Assembly (NCBI GenBank): GCA_023264015.1
Contig: JALQTJ010000001.1
Coordinates: forward strand, 62,001-126,000
DNA: 64,000 nt
Origin: Flavobacteriaceae bacterium
Lineage (GTDB): Bacteria > Bacteroidota > Bacteroidia > Flavobacteriales > Flavobacteriaceae
Direction: 5' to 3'
Each line of letters opens with the position of its first letter. Positions within the stretch are counted from its first letter, which is position 1. The position numbers were made by a program, and so were the translations under genes. Positions 8,896-17,295 of the stretch are shown piece after piece. The notes below the pieces were generated by a model. It searched no databases, was not told the DNA's origin, and worked only from the letters and a program-made list of their open reading frames with translations.

Positions 8896-9894
8896 CTAGT
8901 ATTTTGAAATCTTTTTGCGATTTAAGATAAAGTGTTGAATAACAATAGATAAAGGTTTTCGGGTTCGAAACTTGGGTTGAATTCTACGTCTTTGCTTTAC
9001 GAGGCGGGGTATGGCAAAATAAAAACTGAAATGAGCTTTTATAATAGCGAGGGTGTGTTTGGGTTTGCCTTGAAGTATAAAGACCATCCCAGCGACTCCG
9101 TCTAATAGTAGTCTATTGAATACGATGAAAGGGATCTCAACAGCTAGGAGGTTCTTCATTAAGGTAAAGAGTGAGTTTCTGAAATTGAGATAGGTTTTAA
9201 AGGGATTGTGGTTGGTTAAGGTAGATCCACCCAAATGATAGACAGTGCTTTTTGAGGTGTAAAGAAGCTTCAAACCTTGATGATGAAGTCTCCAACACAA
9301 GTCGATCTCTTCTTGATGTGCAAAATAGGTGGTGTCGAAGCCTCCTGCCTCTTCAAAGGCTGAGCGTTTTATAAACATACATGCTCCTGTAGTCCAAAAC
9401 ACTTCGATTTCATCATCATATTGCCCATTGTCTTCCTCAATGTGTTGAAAGAGTCTACCGCGGCAAAAAGGATAACCTAAATAATCCAAAAATCCACCTG
9501 CAGCACCGGCATACTCAAAATGGTCTGGTTGCCTTTCACTTTTAATTTTCGGCTGTACAGCGACGATATCGACACTCGTCTTAAGAATCTCCAGAGGCCG
9601 TAGTATATAATTTTCGGTAACACGTACATCTGAATTGAGCAAACACCAATAGGGTTCGCTAACCTTCTTGAGACCCTCATTATACCCTCCGGCAAATCCG
9701 TAATTTTTAGCTAAAGAAATGACCGTCAATTGGTCTTTGTACTGCGTTTTTAGAAAGTCGACAGAATCGTCTTCAGAATTGTTGTCGATAATATAAACAG
9801 AAGCCCCATTTGAATGGGAAATGACAGAGGGGAGAAATTCTTCCAATAACGTTCTTCCGTTGTAATTCAATATGACTACTGCTATTTCTTTCAT
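8896..9894 (-). CDS. Family 2 glycosyltransferase (rhamnosyltransferase-like)
   Basis: A 332-residue GT-A fold inverting glycosyltransferase. The N-terminal nucleotide-binding block is VVILNYNGRTLLEEFLPSV, then DNNSEDDS, the DxD-like metal site LLNSDVRV, the acceptor-side block WTTGACMFIKRSAFEEAGGFD and HQEEIDLCWRLHHQG. The C-terminal 80 residues are basic with hydrophobic patches and may associate with the membrane. It probably adds a sugar to a surface polysaccharide or lipid-linked precursor; donor and acceptor are unknown. It lies 4 bp downstream of the HsdR_N-like gene and probably shares its transcript. No other polysaccharide genes are adjacent. Confidence 0.88.
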   Translation of the reverse strand: MKEIAVVILNYNGRTLLEEFLPSVISHSNGASVYIIDNNSEDDSVDFLKTQYKDQLTVISLAKNYGFAGGYNEGLKKVSEPYWCLLNSDVRVTENYILRPLEILKTSVDIVAVQPKIKSERQPDHFEYAGAAGGFLDYLGYPFCRGRLFQHIEEDNGQYDDEIEVFWTTGACMFIKRSAFEEAGGFDTTYFAHQEEIDLCWRLHHQGLKLLYTSKSTVYHLGGSTLTNHNPFKTYLNFRNSLFTLMKNLLAVEIPFIVFNRLLLDGVAGMVFILQGKPKHTLAIIKAHFSFYFAIPRLVKQRRRIQPKFRTRKPLSIVIQHFILNRKKISKY

Positions 9895-9898
9895 TTGG

Positions 9899-10348
9899 CT
9901 ATCCTAGGCTTGGGGCAGTGTTGATCTGTCGGTATTCTAGTTTTTGTGCGTCCCATTCAAAATAAAAGTGTTGCATGCCATTGGTTAGTGCTAAATATCG
10001 CGATTTTAATTCGTAGGCATAGCGCAAAAGCTGAGCTACTGCATTATCATTTATGGCGATTTCGCTAGCCTTACACTCAACGATTAATGAAATGGAACGG
10101 TCACTATTGACAACAGCAATATCGAAGCGAGAGGCCTTCATAGCGGTCATGACCTTCTTTTCTAATAAAATGGATTGGGGTCTCACACCACAATAGGAGA
10201 TCAAATAGTGAACAAAGTGCTGCCGAACCCATTCTTCTGAAGTTAATGGGAGGTATTTTTTTCGGATATTATCCCAGATGAGCGTTCGGTTTTCGGTATT
10301 TTTAACCTTAAACCGAGCCGAAGGTAAATTCAAAATGGCGAGTTCCAT
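9899..10348 (-). CDS. Stand-alone HsdR N-terminal-like PD-(D/E)XK nuclease domain protein
   Basis: A 149-residue protein matching the N-terminal nuclease domain of type I restriction R subunits (HsdR_N type). The active-site pattern is visible as FDIAVV (metal-binding Asp) followed about twenty residues later by VECKAS (the ExK pair), then a helix with QLLRYAYEL. No helicase, methylase or specificity subunit is nearby, so it is not part of a restriction operon here. Such single-domain versions occur in Bacteroidota near holA. It is divergent from holA across 26 bp and followed by the glycosyltransferase gene. Nuclease activity is predicted from the motif; the biological role is unknown. Confidence 0.78.
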   Translation of the reverse strand: MELAILNLPSARFKVKNTENRTLIWDNIRKKYLPLTSEEWVRQHFVHYLISYCGVRPQSILLEKKVMTAMKASRFDIAVVNSDRSISLIVECKASEIAINDNAVAQLLRYAYELKSRYLALTNGMQHFYFEWDAQKLEYRQINTAPSLG

Positions 10349-10356
10349 AAGGCGAT

Positions 10357-10389
10357 CAAAAGTACCATTTTCCTATGCTATTTGAGCAA
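10357..10389 (-). promoter_or_regulatory. Candidate promoter of the HsdR_N-like gene
   Basis: On the minus strand TACTTTTG (10357-10364) matches the Bacteroidota -7 box TAnnTTTG, with TTG at 10387-10389 placed 22 bases upstream as a possible -33 element. The -7 box ends eight bases before the ATG, giving a very short leader. The -33 element would lie inside holA coding sequence. Confidence 0.42.
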
Positions 10390-11376
10390 CTAAAAAGACA
10401 TCTAGAAGCGAAGACTTTCGCCCCTTGCTATCTGATATACGGTGATGAGTCTTTTTTCATAGAAGAAATCGGTCAATGGTTTGAAGAAAGTGTTATCCCT
10501 AAAGATTTAAGGGATTTTAACCAAACGGTTCTGTATGGTTCAGACACCACTATGAGTGAAGTCGTCGAGCGCGCGAGGCAGTTGCCAATGATGCATGAAA
10601 ATACAGTGGTTCTAGTACGTCAAGCTCAATCTCTCTTACGTCAAATTGGAGATTTAGAGACGTATTTAGAGCATCCCAATCCTCAATGCGTACTGGTATT
10701 CTTACTACACAGTGGATCTATAGACAAGCGTAAGAAAGTAGTTAAGCAGGTTGACAAGCTTCAGGGGCTGTATGAATGCAAGCCCCTTTATGAAAATGAA
10801 CTTCCGGCCTGGCTAGACGCTCATTTATCACAGCGTAATCTAACGATGGAGGTTGAGGCGAAACAGTTGTTGCTTTCTTTCATTGGTACAAATCTTAGGC
10901 GGATTAAAAGCGAAATTGATAAAATTCAACTTGCAATTCCTGAACTTACTACCATAAGACTAGCGCATATTGAAAAGCATGTGGGGGTTCACAGAAATTA
11001 CAATGTTTTTGAGATGCAAAAAGCACTTAGCTCAGGTCAGCTTCAAAAGGCAATTGGTATTTTGAATTATTTCTCAGACAATGCCAAGGATTACCCTATT
11101 CAAATGACCCTACCGGTGCTTTCGTCTTTCTTCTCAAAAGTGTTTAAATATCATGCACTTTCGAACAAAGCTGAAGCAGCCAAAGCCCTTGGGGTTTCGC
11201 CTTACTTTATCAAAGATTATCAAAATGCTGCTCGCATTTATTCTATGAAACGTTTAACCCGAATCTTGGGTTCGTTAAAACAAATCGATTTGGCTTCGAA
11301 AGGAGTGGGGCATGTAAATTCGCCAAACAGCACTGCGCAACTCTATCAAGATTTGAGTCTGGTGTTGCGGCCTTAG
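10375..11376 (+). CDS. holA: DNA polymerase III delta subunit
   Basis: HolA is the clamp-loader subunit that opens the beta clamp. The 333 residues match the family length of about 340. The N-terminal block CYLIYGDESFFIEE is diagnostic, followed by an AAA+-like fold without a catalytic Walker A, as expected for delta. The block FIGTNLRRIKSEIDKI lies mid-protein, and the C-terminal collar domain contains LGVSPYFIKDYQNAAR. The gene faces the E1 gene, and their stop codons share the tetramer TTAG. It is divergent from the HsdR_N-like gene. No plus-strand promoter is obvious in the 26-bp gap. Confidence 0.93.
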   Translation: MLFEQLKRHLEAKTFAPCYLIYGDESFFIEEIGQWFEESVIPKDLRDFNQTVLYGSDTTMSEVVERARQLPMMHENTVVLVRQAQSLLRQIGDLETYLEHPNPQCVLVFLLHSGSIDKRKKVVKQVDKLQGLYECKPLYENELPAWLDAHLSQRNLTMEVEAKQLLLSFIGTNLRRIKSEIDKIQLAIPELTTIRLAHIEKHVGVHRNYNVFEMQKALSSGQLQKAIGILNYFSDNAKDYPIQMTLPVLSSFFSKVFKYHALSNKAEAAKALGVSPYFIKDYQNAARIYSMKRLTRILGSLKQIDLASKGVGHVNSPNSTAQLYQDLSLVLRP

Positions 11377-13769
11377 AATAGTTTATCAAACCTAGACGGA
11401 TTCGACTCATACATGAGTGTATAGAGTTTTTCAAAAATCTCATCAGCATTAGGTTTAGAAAAATAATCACCGTCAGATCCGTATGCTGGTCTATGCTCTT
11501 TTGCACTAATCGTTATCGGTTTGCTATCTAAAAATCTATAACCTTCTTGGTGTTCAAGAATCTGTTGCAGTAAGAAGGCCGAATAACCTCCAGGAACATC
11601 TTCATCTACGATAGCAAGTCGGTTTGTTTTCTTTAGACTTTCAACACAAACCTTACTTTGATCAAAAGGCCAAAGGGTTTGGACATCAATAAGCTCAATA
11701 GATATCCCGTATTTTTCAAGCTGTTGGATGACCTCTTGAACAATCCTCAAGGTTGAACCGTAACTTACCACCGTCATATCCGTTCCGTTTGATAGCACTT
11801 CAACTTCACCAATAGGAACGGTGAATTCACCAAGATTATTAGGTAATTTCTCTTTTAGTCGGTAGGCGTTTAAGGGTTCAATGATCAATCCAGGTTCGTT
11901 AGCGCTTAGGAGTGCATTGTACATCCCAGCAGCCTGTGTCATATTTCGGGGAGAAAGAATGTGGATTCCTCTCAACAAATGCACCAAACCTCCCATGGGT
12001 GAACCTGAATGCCAAATTCCTTCTAAGCGATGTCCACGTGTTCTGATGATCAGGGGTGCAATTTGTTGTCCAACAGAACGATACCTCAAGGTAGCCAGAT
12101 CATCAGTAAGTATATTCAACGCATAGAAGATATAATCTAGGTACTGTATTTCAGCTATAGGGCGCAAACCCCGCATCGCCAAACCTATGCCTTGACCAAT
12201 GATGGTTGCTTCGCGAATACTTGTGTCAAAAACACGTTCGATTCCAAAAATTTCTTGGAGTCCTTCTAACGCTTTATTCACGCCTCCAATTAGCCCTGAA
12301 TCCTCTCCGAAAATGAGCACACGAGAATCGCGATGCATTATAGCTTTAAAATTTTCGAGTAAGATCTGTCGGCCATCAACCGATACTGCATCTTGATTAT
12401 AGGTCGCTTTAAGCGGATTAACCTTTGTGAGTGCCTTGGGTGTTTGATCTATCAATTCAGAGCTATAGTGACCCTGTTCCACTTCTTGAATAGAGTCAAT
12501 CAATGCAGTCAGAGCATGCTTTGCAGTAGCACTTAATTGTGATCCTTGCTTAATGAGGAGCCCTTTGGCTAGCGATAGAACATCGCGTTTTAAAACTAAT
12601 TTTTTAACCTTCAAGGCTTTAAGACCATCAGATAAATGTAGTTCTAAAGGAATGTTATTTTTTTCAATGGTCTGAACCAATGCATCCCGGTAGTGCAAGG
12701 CGGGCTGCTGAAACTCGGCAAAAGCGGTTTTTTTGGCTTCAGCTACGGTTGTTTCGATTTCACCTTCTAACTGCTCGATAGCTTGTTTGTCTGAAAAGCC
12801 TTTTTCTATGATCCATTCTTTGAAGCGTTTGAGGCAATCGTTTTCGCGCTCCCATTCCAGTCTTTCTTCGCTTTTGTAGCGCTCATGAGAGCCAGATGTG
12901 CTGTGCCCTTGGGGTTGGGTTAATTCAACAACGTGAACAAGTACGGGAACATGTTGCTCACGACACAATAATTCGGCCTTTTGATAGGTTTCAATAAGTG
13001 CTGCATAATCCCATCCTTTTACTTCAATAATCTCAAGCCCTCTGTGCTTTTCGTTTCTTTTAAACCCTTTGAGAGCTTTGGAAATACTTTGTTTTACCGT
13101 ATGGTACTCAGGACCCACCGAAATTCCGTATTCATCGTCCCATACGCTCATTAACAGAGGAACTTGCATTACAGCGGCCGCATTCATGGCTTCAAAGAAG
13201 ACGCCTTCAGAGGTAGAGGCGTTTCCGATCGTTCCCCATGCAATTTCGTTTCCATTTGCTGAAAAGAGTGAGGCGTCTACGGTCTTTGATTGTGAACGAT
13301 AAAACGATGAGGCTTGAGCAAGCCCAAGTAAACGTGGCATTTGACCAGCTGTTGATGATACATCAGAGGTAGAGTTGAACTGCTTTGTTTGATCTAGCCA
13401 ACCGTTTTGATCACTCCACATAGGGCTTGAAAAGTGCCCCGTCATTTGACGTCCACCATGCATGGGTTCATGCGATAGATCAGTAGTGCCAAAAAGGGTG
13501 TGAAAGAAAGATACAGGATTGAGTAATCCTTGCGCAAGATGAAAAGTTTGATCTCTGTAATAACCACTGCGATAGTCTCCTTTTTTGAAAAACTTACTCA
13601 TGGCAATTTGAGGAAGCTCTTTTCCATCACCGAAAATCCCAAACTTTGCCCTTCCGAGTAACACCTCTTTCCGCCCTAGTAGGCTACATATACGGCTAGT
13701 ATATGCAGTCTTGTAGTCGTTTAGAATTTCGTCTCGAAATTCTTGAAATGTCATCTCGCTGTTTCCCAT
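11373..13769 (-). CDS. Fused alpha/beta E1 of a 2-oxoacid dehydrogenase complex (thiamine diphosphate)
   Basis: About 798 residues combine E1 alpha (roughly 1-380) and E1 beta (roughly 450-798) in one chain. E1 decarboxylates a 2-oxoacid on thiamine diphosphate and passes the acyl group to lipoyl-E2. The alpha half shows KFGIFGDGKELPQIAM and the diphosphate-binding region GTIGNASTSEG; the beta half begins RVLIFGEDSG and contains FDTSIREATIIGQGIGLAM. Such fusions are usual in Bacteroidota and annotated as branched-chain or pyruvate E1; motif reading does not settle the substrate. I prefer the ATG at 13769 over an in-frame TTG at 13805; the ATG at 13754 is also possible. No E2 or E3 gene is nearby. 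Confidence 0.88.
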   Translation of the reverse strand: MGNSEMTFQEFRDEILNDYKTAYTSRICSLLGRKEVLLGRAKFGIFGDGKELPQIAMSKFFKKGDYRSGYYRDQTFHLAQGLLNPVSFFHTLFGTTDLSHEPMHGGRQMTGHFSSPMWSDQNGWLDQTKQFNSTSDVSSTAGQMPRLLGLAQASSFYRSQSKTVDASLFSANGNEIAWGTIGNASTSEGVFFEAMNAAAVMQVPLLMSVWDDEYGISVGPEYHTVKQSISKALKGFKRNEKHRGLEIIEVKGWDYAALIETYQKAELLCREQHVPVLVHVVELTQPQGHSTSGSHERYKSEERLEWERENDCLKRFKEWIIEKGFSDKQAIEQLEGEIETTVAEAKKTAFAEFQQPALHYRDALVQTIEKNNIPLELHLSDGLKALKVKKLVLKRDVLSLAKGLLIKQGSQLSATAKHALTALIDSIQEVEQGHYSSELIDQTPKALTKVNPLKATYNQDAVSVDGRQILLENFKAIMHRDSRVLIFGEDSGLIGGVNKALEGLQEIFGIERVFDTSIREATIIGQGIGLAMRGLRPIAEIQYLDYIFYALNILTDDLATLRYRSVGQQIAPLIIRTRGHRLEGIWHSGSPMGGLVHLLRGIHILSPRNMTQAAGMYNALLSANEPGLIIEPLNAYRLKEKLPNNLGEFTVPIGEVEVLSNGTDMTVVSYGSTLRIVQEVIQQLEKYGISIELIDVQTLWPFDQSKVCVESLKKTNRLAIVDEDVPGGYSAFLLQQILEHQEGYRFLDSKPITISAKEHRPAYGSDGDYFSKPNADEIFEKLYTLMYESNPSRFDKLF

Positions 13770-13814
13770 AAGATCGCGTAGATTGCGCCTGGCAAAAATA
13801 CACAATTATAGGGC

Positions 13815-16613
13815 TTAGAATAGAGAGCGTGTGAACAATCTGCTTATAGTCTCAATTTCAAGACTTAAGACGAATCTAATCTTTGAACTATAGTCTTCGT
13901 TAAAGGTTTCAAACCCCGTGTGGTTATGAACTGGAAAGTATATTTCCAAGTAATCAGGAACAAGATTCAATCGCAGTCCAGACCCGTATAAATAGCGAGC
14001 TTTTTCATCCCTATTTTTTAGAAATCCTAGCTCTGTATATACTTCAACGAATCTCCATAAGTTGACCGCTAGATTTGAAGCTGCAATAGCCCCATTTGAA
14101 AACCCTTGATCTACAGAAGATACAAACCCGCCTTCACCTCGAATAAGCTGTTGTGCAGAGAATCCTTCAGATTCAGATCGACCGATCAGACTGTAGTCGT
14201 ACAGGTAGTCGTTGGGTCTTCCGATTGAAAAATCAAAATAACCGTTCGATTGCATGTTCTTTAGAAAAACACCTCCGTACAAACGAAAGCTGAGCTGCGT
14301 GTTGTTGTCAAAGAGTTTTCGGTATTCGGCAGAAGAAGAGAGTTTAATGAAATCTGTAGTAAGTTGAAAATCTCCTAAAAGACTTCGATAATCGAAAAGG
14401 CTTTGTTTTGTCTTTTGATAACGCAGATTGAATACAGCATAATCTGGATTTTCTAAAGGAAGTGCTTCAATAGTGTTCCCATCTATCGTTCGGCTCACCG
14501 ATCTCAGTCTAGCAAGAAACGATTGGTTCGTTCTAGCAGTGATACCGGACACGTTTTGGTTGATCGTCACATAAGGGGTTACTGTACTGTATCTCGAATT
14601 GATGTCAAAATGCTGAGAAAGCCCAAAAATCCCTGCCGAAATACGACTTCTGTTCTTGTCATTAGCCCAGAAATTACTAGAAAACCTGAAAGCTCCAATA
14701 AGGGCCTTTTCTTTTCTAGAGTAATAAGGGGATAGTTCGTATTCAAAGGGCTTTGAAACGAGTGAATTGTTAGAAAGTTGTGCCCCTAAGGATAAACCGT
14801 CATAAATGTTGAACAGAACCTGAGGTGTTACGAATAACTGACTGTATTTAAGGTCGTCAAGATCGGTGATGGGTAAAATCTTTACAGGTTTCTTTAGAAG
14901 TCCACCTCGAGGGTTATAGGTGTTATTAATAGTAGTGAACTCTGGTGTTTCTAGTTCAGGATTCGCAATGTATCGCGCCCTCTTTTGGGTACCGAACGAA
15001 ACCCATGTTTCATGCGTCTGATTTGAAATCCATTTTGACGCGACCTCTTCATCTCCAACGTACTGGGATATCTTAACCGGTAAAGGGTAGGCACCGTTGT
15101 AGTGAAGGAGTATGGAATCTTTATTTTTAGATCTTTTAAAATCAGTGAATTTAAAATCAATACGTTGACGGTTTTGTAATAAGCGCTCGGATACTACCGG
15201 TACAGTTGATTGAGGATTGAAAAACCACTTCAAATCAAAACCTGACACCCCGTGTTTAAGAACAGATGCACGCTGAAAATCTATAAGCGCATCACTACTT
15301 TCTGGTGATGATTGTGGATCAAAACTCATGTGAAAGAGTTGCGCGGCACGGACCGGATTAGCAATACTGTAATTGAAATTTAGAAGTTCTGGGGTTGCTG
15401 TTAATAAGGGCTGATCTAGGTTTTTGTTATCGATAAAACGCGCAAGCCATTTAAAATAGTCTTTAAGCTGTATTTCGCCCAAAGTGTATAGATTAAGAGG
15501 CCATAGCCTATTGAATTTTCCGATGAGTTTAATCCCCGAGTAATAAGTTTCTATGTAACGTTCAAGAAGGTATTGGACAAAGCCGTCTAAATAAAAATGC
15601 TCCTCGTTCATATTGCTGTCAAACCTCAACAATAACTGTTTGCGCAATAAAGTCTTTACCAGTTTTAGCTCTTCTATGAAACCATCAGGGTATGGTGAAA
15701 GAAGTGCAGGTATGTCTGCAATTAGAGAAATTGGAGATTCGTTATACTCATTAAAGGTTAGTACCAGATTATCCGTATTTAAACCAGGTAAATAGGCTGT
15801 AACAAAATCAATTATGCGATTTAAATGCGGTGCAGGATTAGAAAGTCCTCTTACCAATTCATCATCCACGTGTATAGACCATTCAGAGGTTCTGTAATGA
15901 ATAAGACTCGTGTCATCATGATCTATCGTGAATAGGGGTGGACTTGCCGTTGTTCCGTGAAAGTCAAAGTAAGTATTAGGGGTTAAGTCACTATGAATGA
16001 AGTGGTTGTCTCCTCTATCAAAACGAATAGTGTAATCTACTAAACCCGTTCGCTGATTGATTTTGTTTTGATGATGATACACCCGAGAACTACCATTTTC
16101 TAATGGAATGGGAAGGATCAGGTTATTTTTCAAGAGTATAGCGCCTCGATTATCAATACCGTAACCTGTAAACTTTGAGCTGGGAAGCTTGAGAGCATAG
16201 TTGAGTTCCAATTGAGTATGGTCTTCTTCAGTACCCTGTATAACAACCCTTAAAATGTCGTAATCAATACGCTCGTAGGTTAGGAGCTTTCCGTTACGCC
16301 GAATTTCTAAATCAGCGGTATAGCCCCTTTCGTCTTCACGAGCCCAATGAAAACTGCGATCGAAGCGCTGTTGAAAGGCACGCCCTAATGAAGAATTTTT
16401 AGACGAAAAAGCGTGATTCCAATCGTACAGATAGAGCGTATCGTTATGGATGAAATCGGAATTTTTAAAACGTATTATACTTTGTACCTCTACACTTCCT
16501 TCAGAATGGTTGGGGTATAAATAAGCTTCTAATGCAGTGTGCTCAAGCTTTTCTTGAGAGAAAAGTAAAGACACGACTCCAAGCAGAGACCACAACAGAA
16601 GAAAGTTTCTCAT
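13815..16613 (-). CDS. M1-peptidase-like outer-membrane protein, apparently lacking the catalytic zinc site
   Basis: A 932-residue exported protein: signal peptide 1-19 (ending LLFSQ), an M1-aminopeptidase-like N-terminal half with FHWAREDERGYTADLEI and LYDWNHAFSSKNSSLG, and a C-terminal half (about 580-932) of alternating beta strands ending in Phe, typical of an outer-membrane barrel. Active M1 enzymes carry HEXXH and a downstream Glu. The matching region here reads LLRKQLLLRF (322-331) and later YLDGFVQYL, so the ligands appear to be missing. I read it as a pseudo-peptidase with a barrel, possibly for binding or surface assembly. It abuts the LOG-family gene upstream. Function unknown; architecture moderately certain. 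Confidence 0.65.
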   Translation of the reverse strand: MRNFLLLWSLLGVVSLLFSQEKLEHTALEAYLYPNHSEGSVEVQSIIRFKNSDFIHNDTLYLYDWNHAFSSKNSSLGRAFQQRFDRSFHWAREDERGYTADLEIRRNGKLLTYERIDYDILRVVIQGTEEDHTQLELNYALKLPSSKFTGYGIDNRGAILLKNNLILPIPLENGSSRVYHHQNKINQRTGLVDYTIRFDRGDNHFIHSDLTPNTYFDFHGTTASPPLFTIDHDDTSLIHYRTSEWSIHVDDELVRGLSNPAPHLNRIIDFVTAYLPGLNTDNLVLTFNEYNESPISLIADIPALLSPYPDGFIEELKLVKTLLRKQLLLRFDSNMNEEHFYLDGFVQYLLERYIETYYSGIKLIGKFNRLWPLNLYTLGEIQLKDYFKWLARFIDNKNLDQPLLTATPELLNFNYSIANPVRAAQLFHMSFDPQSSPESSDALIDFQRASVLKHGVSGFDLKWFFNPQSTVPVVSERLLQNRQRIDFKFTDFKRSKNKDSILLHYNGAYPLPVKISQYVGDEEVASKWISNQTHETWVSFGTQKRARYIANPELETPEFTTINNTYNPRGGLLKKPVKILPITDLDDLKYSQLFVTPQVLFNIYDGLSLGAQLSNNSLVSKPFEYELSPYYSRKEKALIGAFRFSSNFWANDKNRSRISAGIFGLSQHFDINSRYSTVTPYVTINQNVSGITARTNQSFLARLRSVSRTIDGNTIEALPLENPDYAVFNLRYQKTKQSLFDYRSLLGDFQLTTDFIKLSSSAEYRKLFDNNTQLSFRLYGGVFLKNMQSNGYFDFSIGRPNDYLYDYSLIGRSESEGFSAQQLIRGEGGFVSSVDQGFSNGAIAASNLAVNLWRFVEVYTELGFLKNRDEKARYLYGSGLRLNLVPDYLEIYFPVHNHTGFETFNEDYSSKIRFVLSLEIETISRLFTRSLF

Positions 16614-17294
16614 TTAAAAGTTCGGTCTTAGCTCTTTTCCTTTGTAGAATTCTAAAATGGTTTCAACGACCTCGTCAGAGGTATCTACCATTTTAAATAG
16701 ATCTAGATCTTCTTTAGAAATGGTTTTTTGAGCGAGAAGGGTATTTTGAATCCATTCTAGGAGTCCACTCCAAAACGAAGTCCCAACAAGAATGATAGGA
16801 AAATGTTGGATTTTATGTGTCTGAATTAGTGTGAGGGCTTCGAAAAGTTCATCGAGCGTTCCGAATCCTCCTGGCATAACTACAAAGCCCTGAGCATATT
16901 TTACGAACATCACCTTTCGGACAAAGAAATAATCGAAGTATATACTCTTGTCAATGTCTATATATTCATTGGGATGTTGTTCAAATGGTAGCTTAATATT
17001 TAGCCCTACAGAAATCCCCTTCGCTTCATTGGCTCCTTTATTTGCCGCTTTCATGATACCGGGACCACCGCCTGTGATGATGCCAAATCCTTGTTCTGAA
17101 AGCTTTTTGGCGATTTCAGAGGTTAAGGCAAAAGTCTCTGATTGTTCGGGGGTGCGCGCCGAACCGAAAATGGATACACAGGGTCCAATTTTGGCCATAC
17201 GATCGTATCCTTCTACAAATTCGCCCATTATTTTAAAGAGCGCCCATGAGTCGTTAGACTTGATTTCGTTCCAATCTTTAGTTGAATATGACAT
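16614..17294 (-). CDS. LOG-family Rossmann-fold protein (nucleoside monophosphate phosphoribohydrolase type)
   Basis: A 226-residue member of the LOG/TIGR00730 family. The signature PGGFGTLDELFEALTLIQ and the upstream GGGPGIMKAANKGA are both present, together with VSIFGSARTPEQ near the N terminus. Characterised members split nucleoside 5'-monophosphates, including cytokinin ribotides, into base and ribose 5-phosphate; in most bacteria the physiological substrate is unknown. It is cytoplasmic, with no signal or membrane segment. It begins one base after the uvrA stop and ends where the M1-like gene begins, so the three genes are probably co-transcribed. Confidence 0.9.
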   Translation of the reverse strand: MSYSTKDWNEIKSNDSWALFKIMGEFVEGYDRMAKIGPCVSIFGSARTPEQSETFALTSEIAKKLSEQGFGIITGGGPGIMKAANKGANEAKGISVGLNIKLPFEQHPNEYIDIDKSIYFDYFFVRKVMFVKYAQGFVVMPGGFGTLDELFEALTLIQTHKIQHFPIILVGTSFWSGLLEWIQNTLLAQKTISKEDLDLFKMVDTSDEVVETILEFYKGKELRPNF

Positions 17295-17295
17295 T

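Noticed and set aside
13770..13805. TTG start for the fused E1 enzyme
   Set aside because: The ATG at 13769 gives the family-like N terminus; the extra residues have no counterpart.
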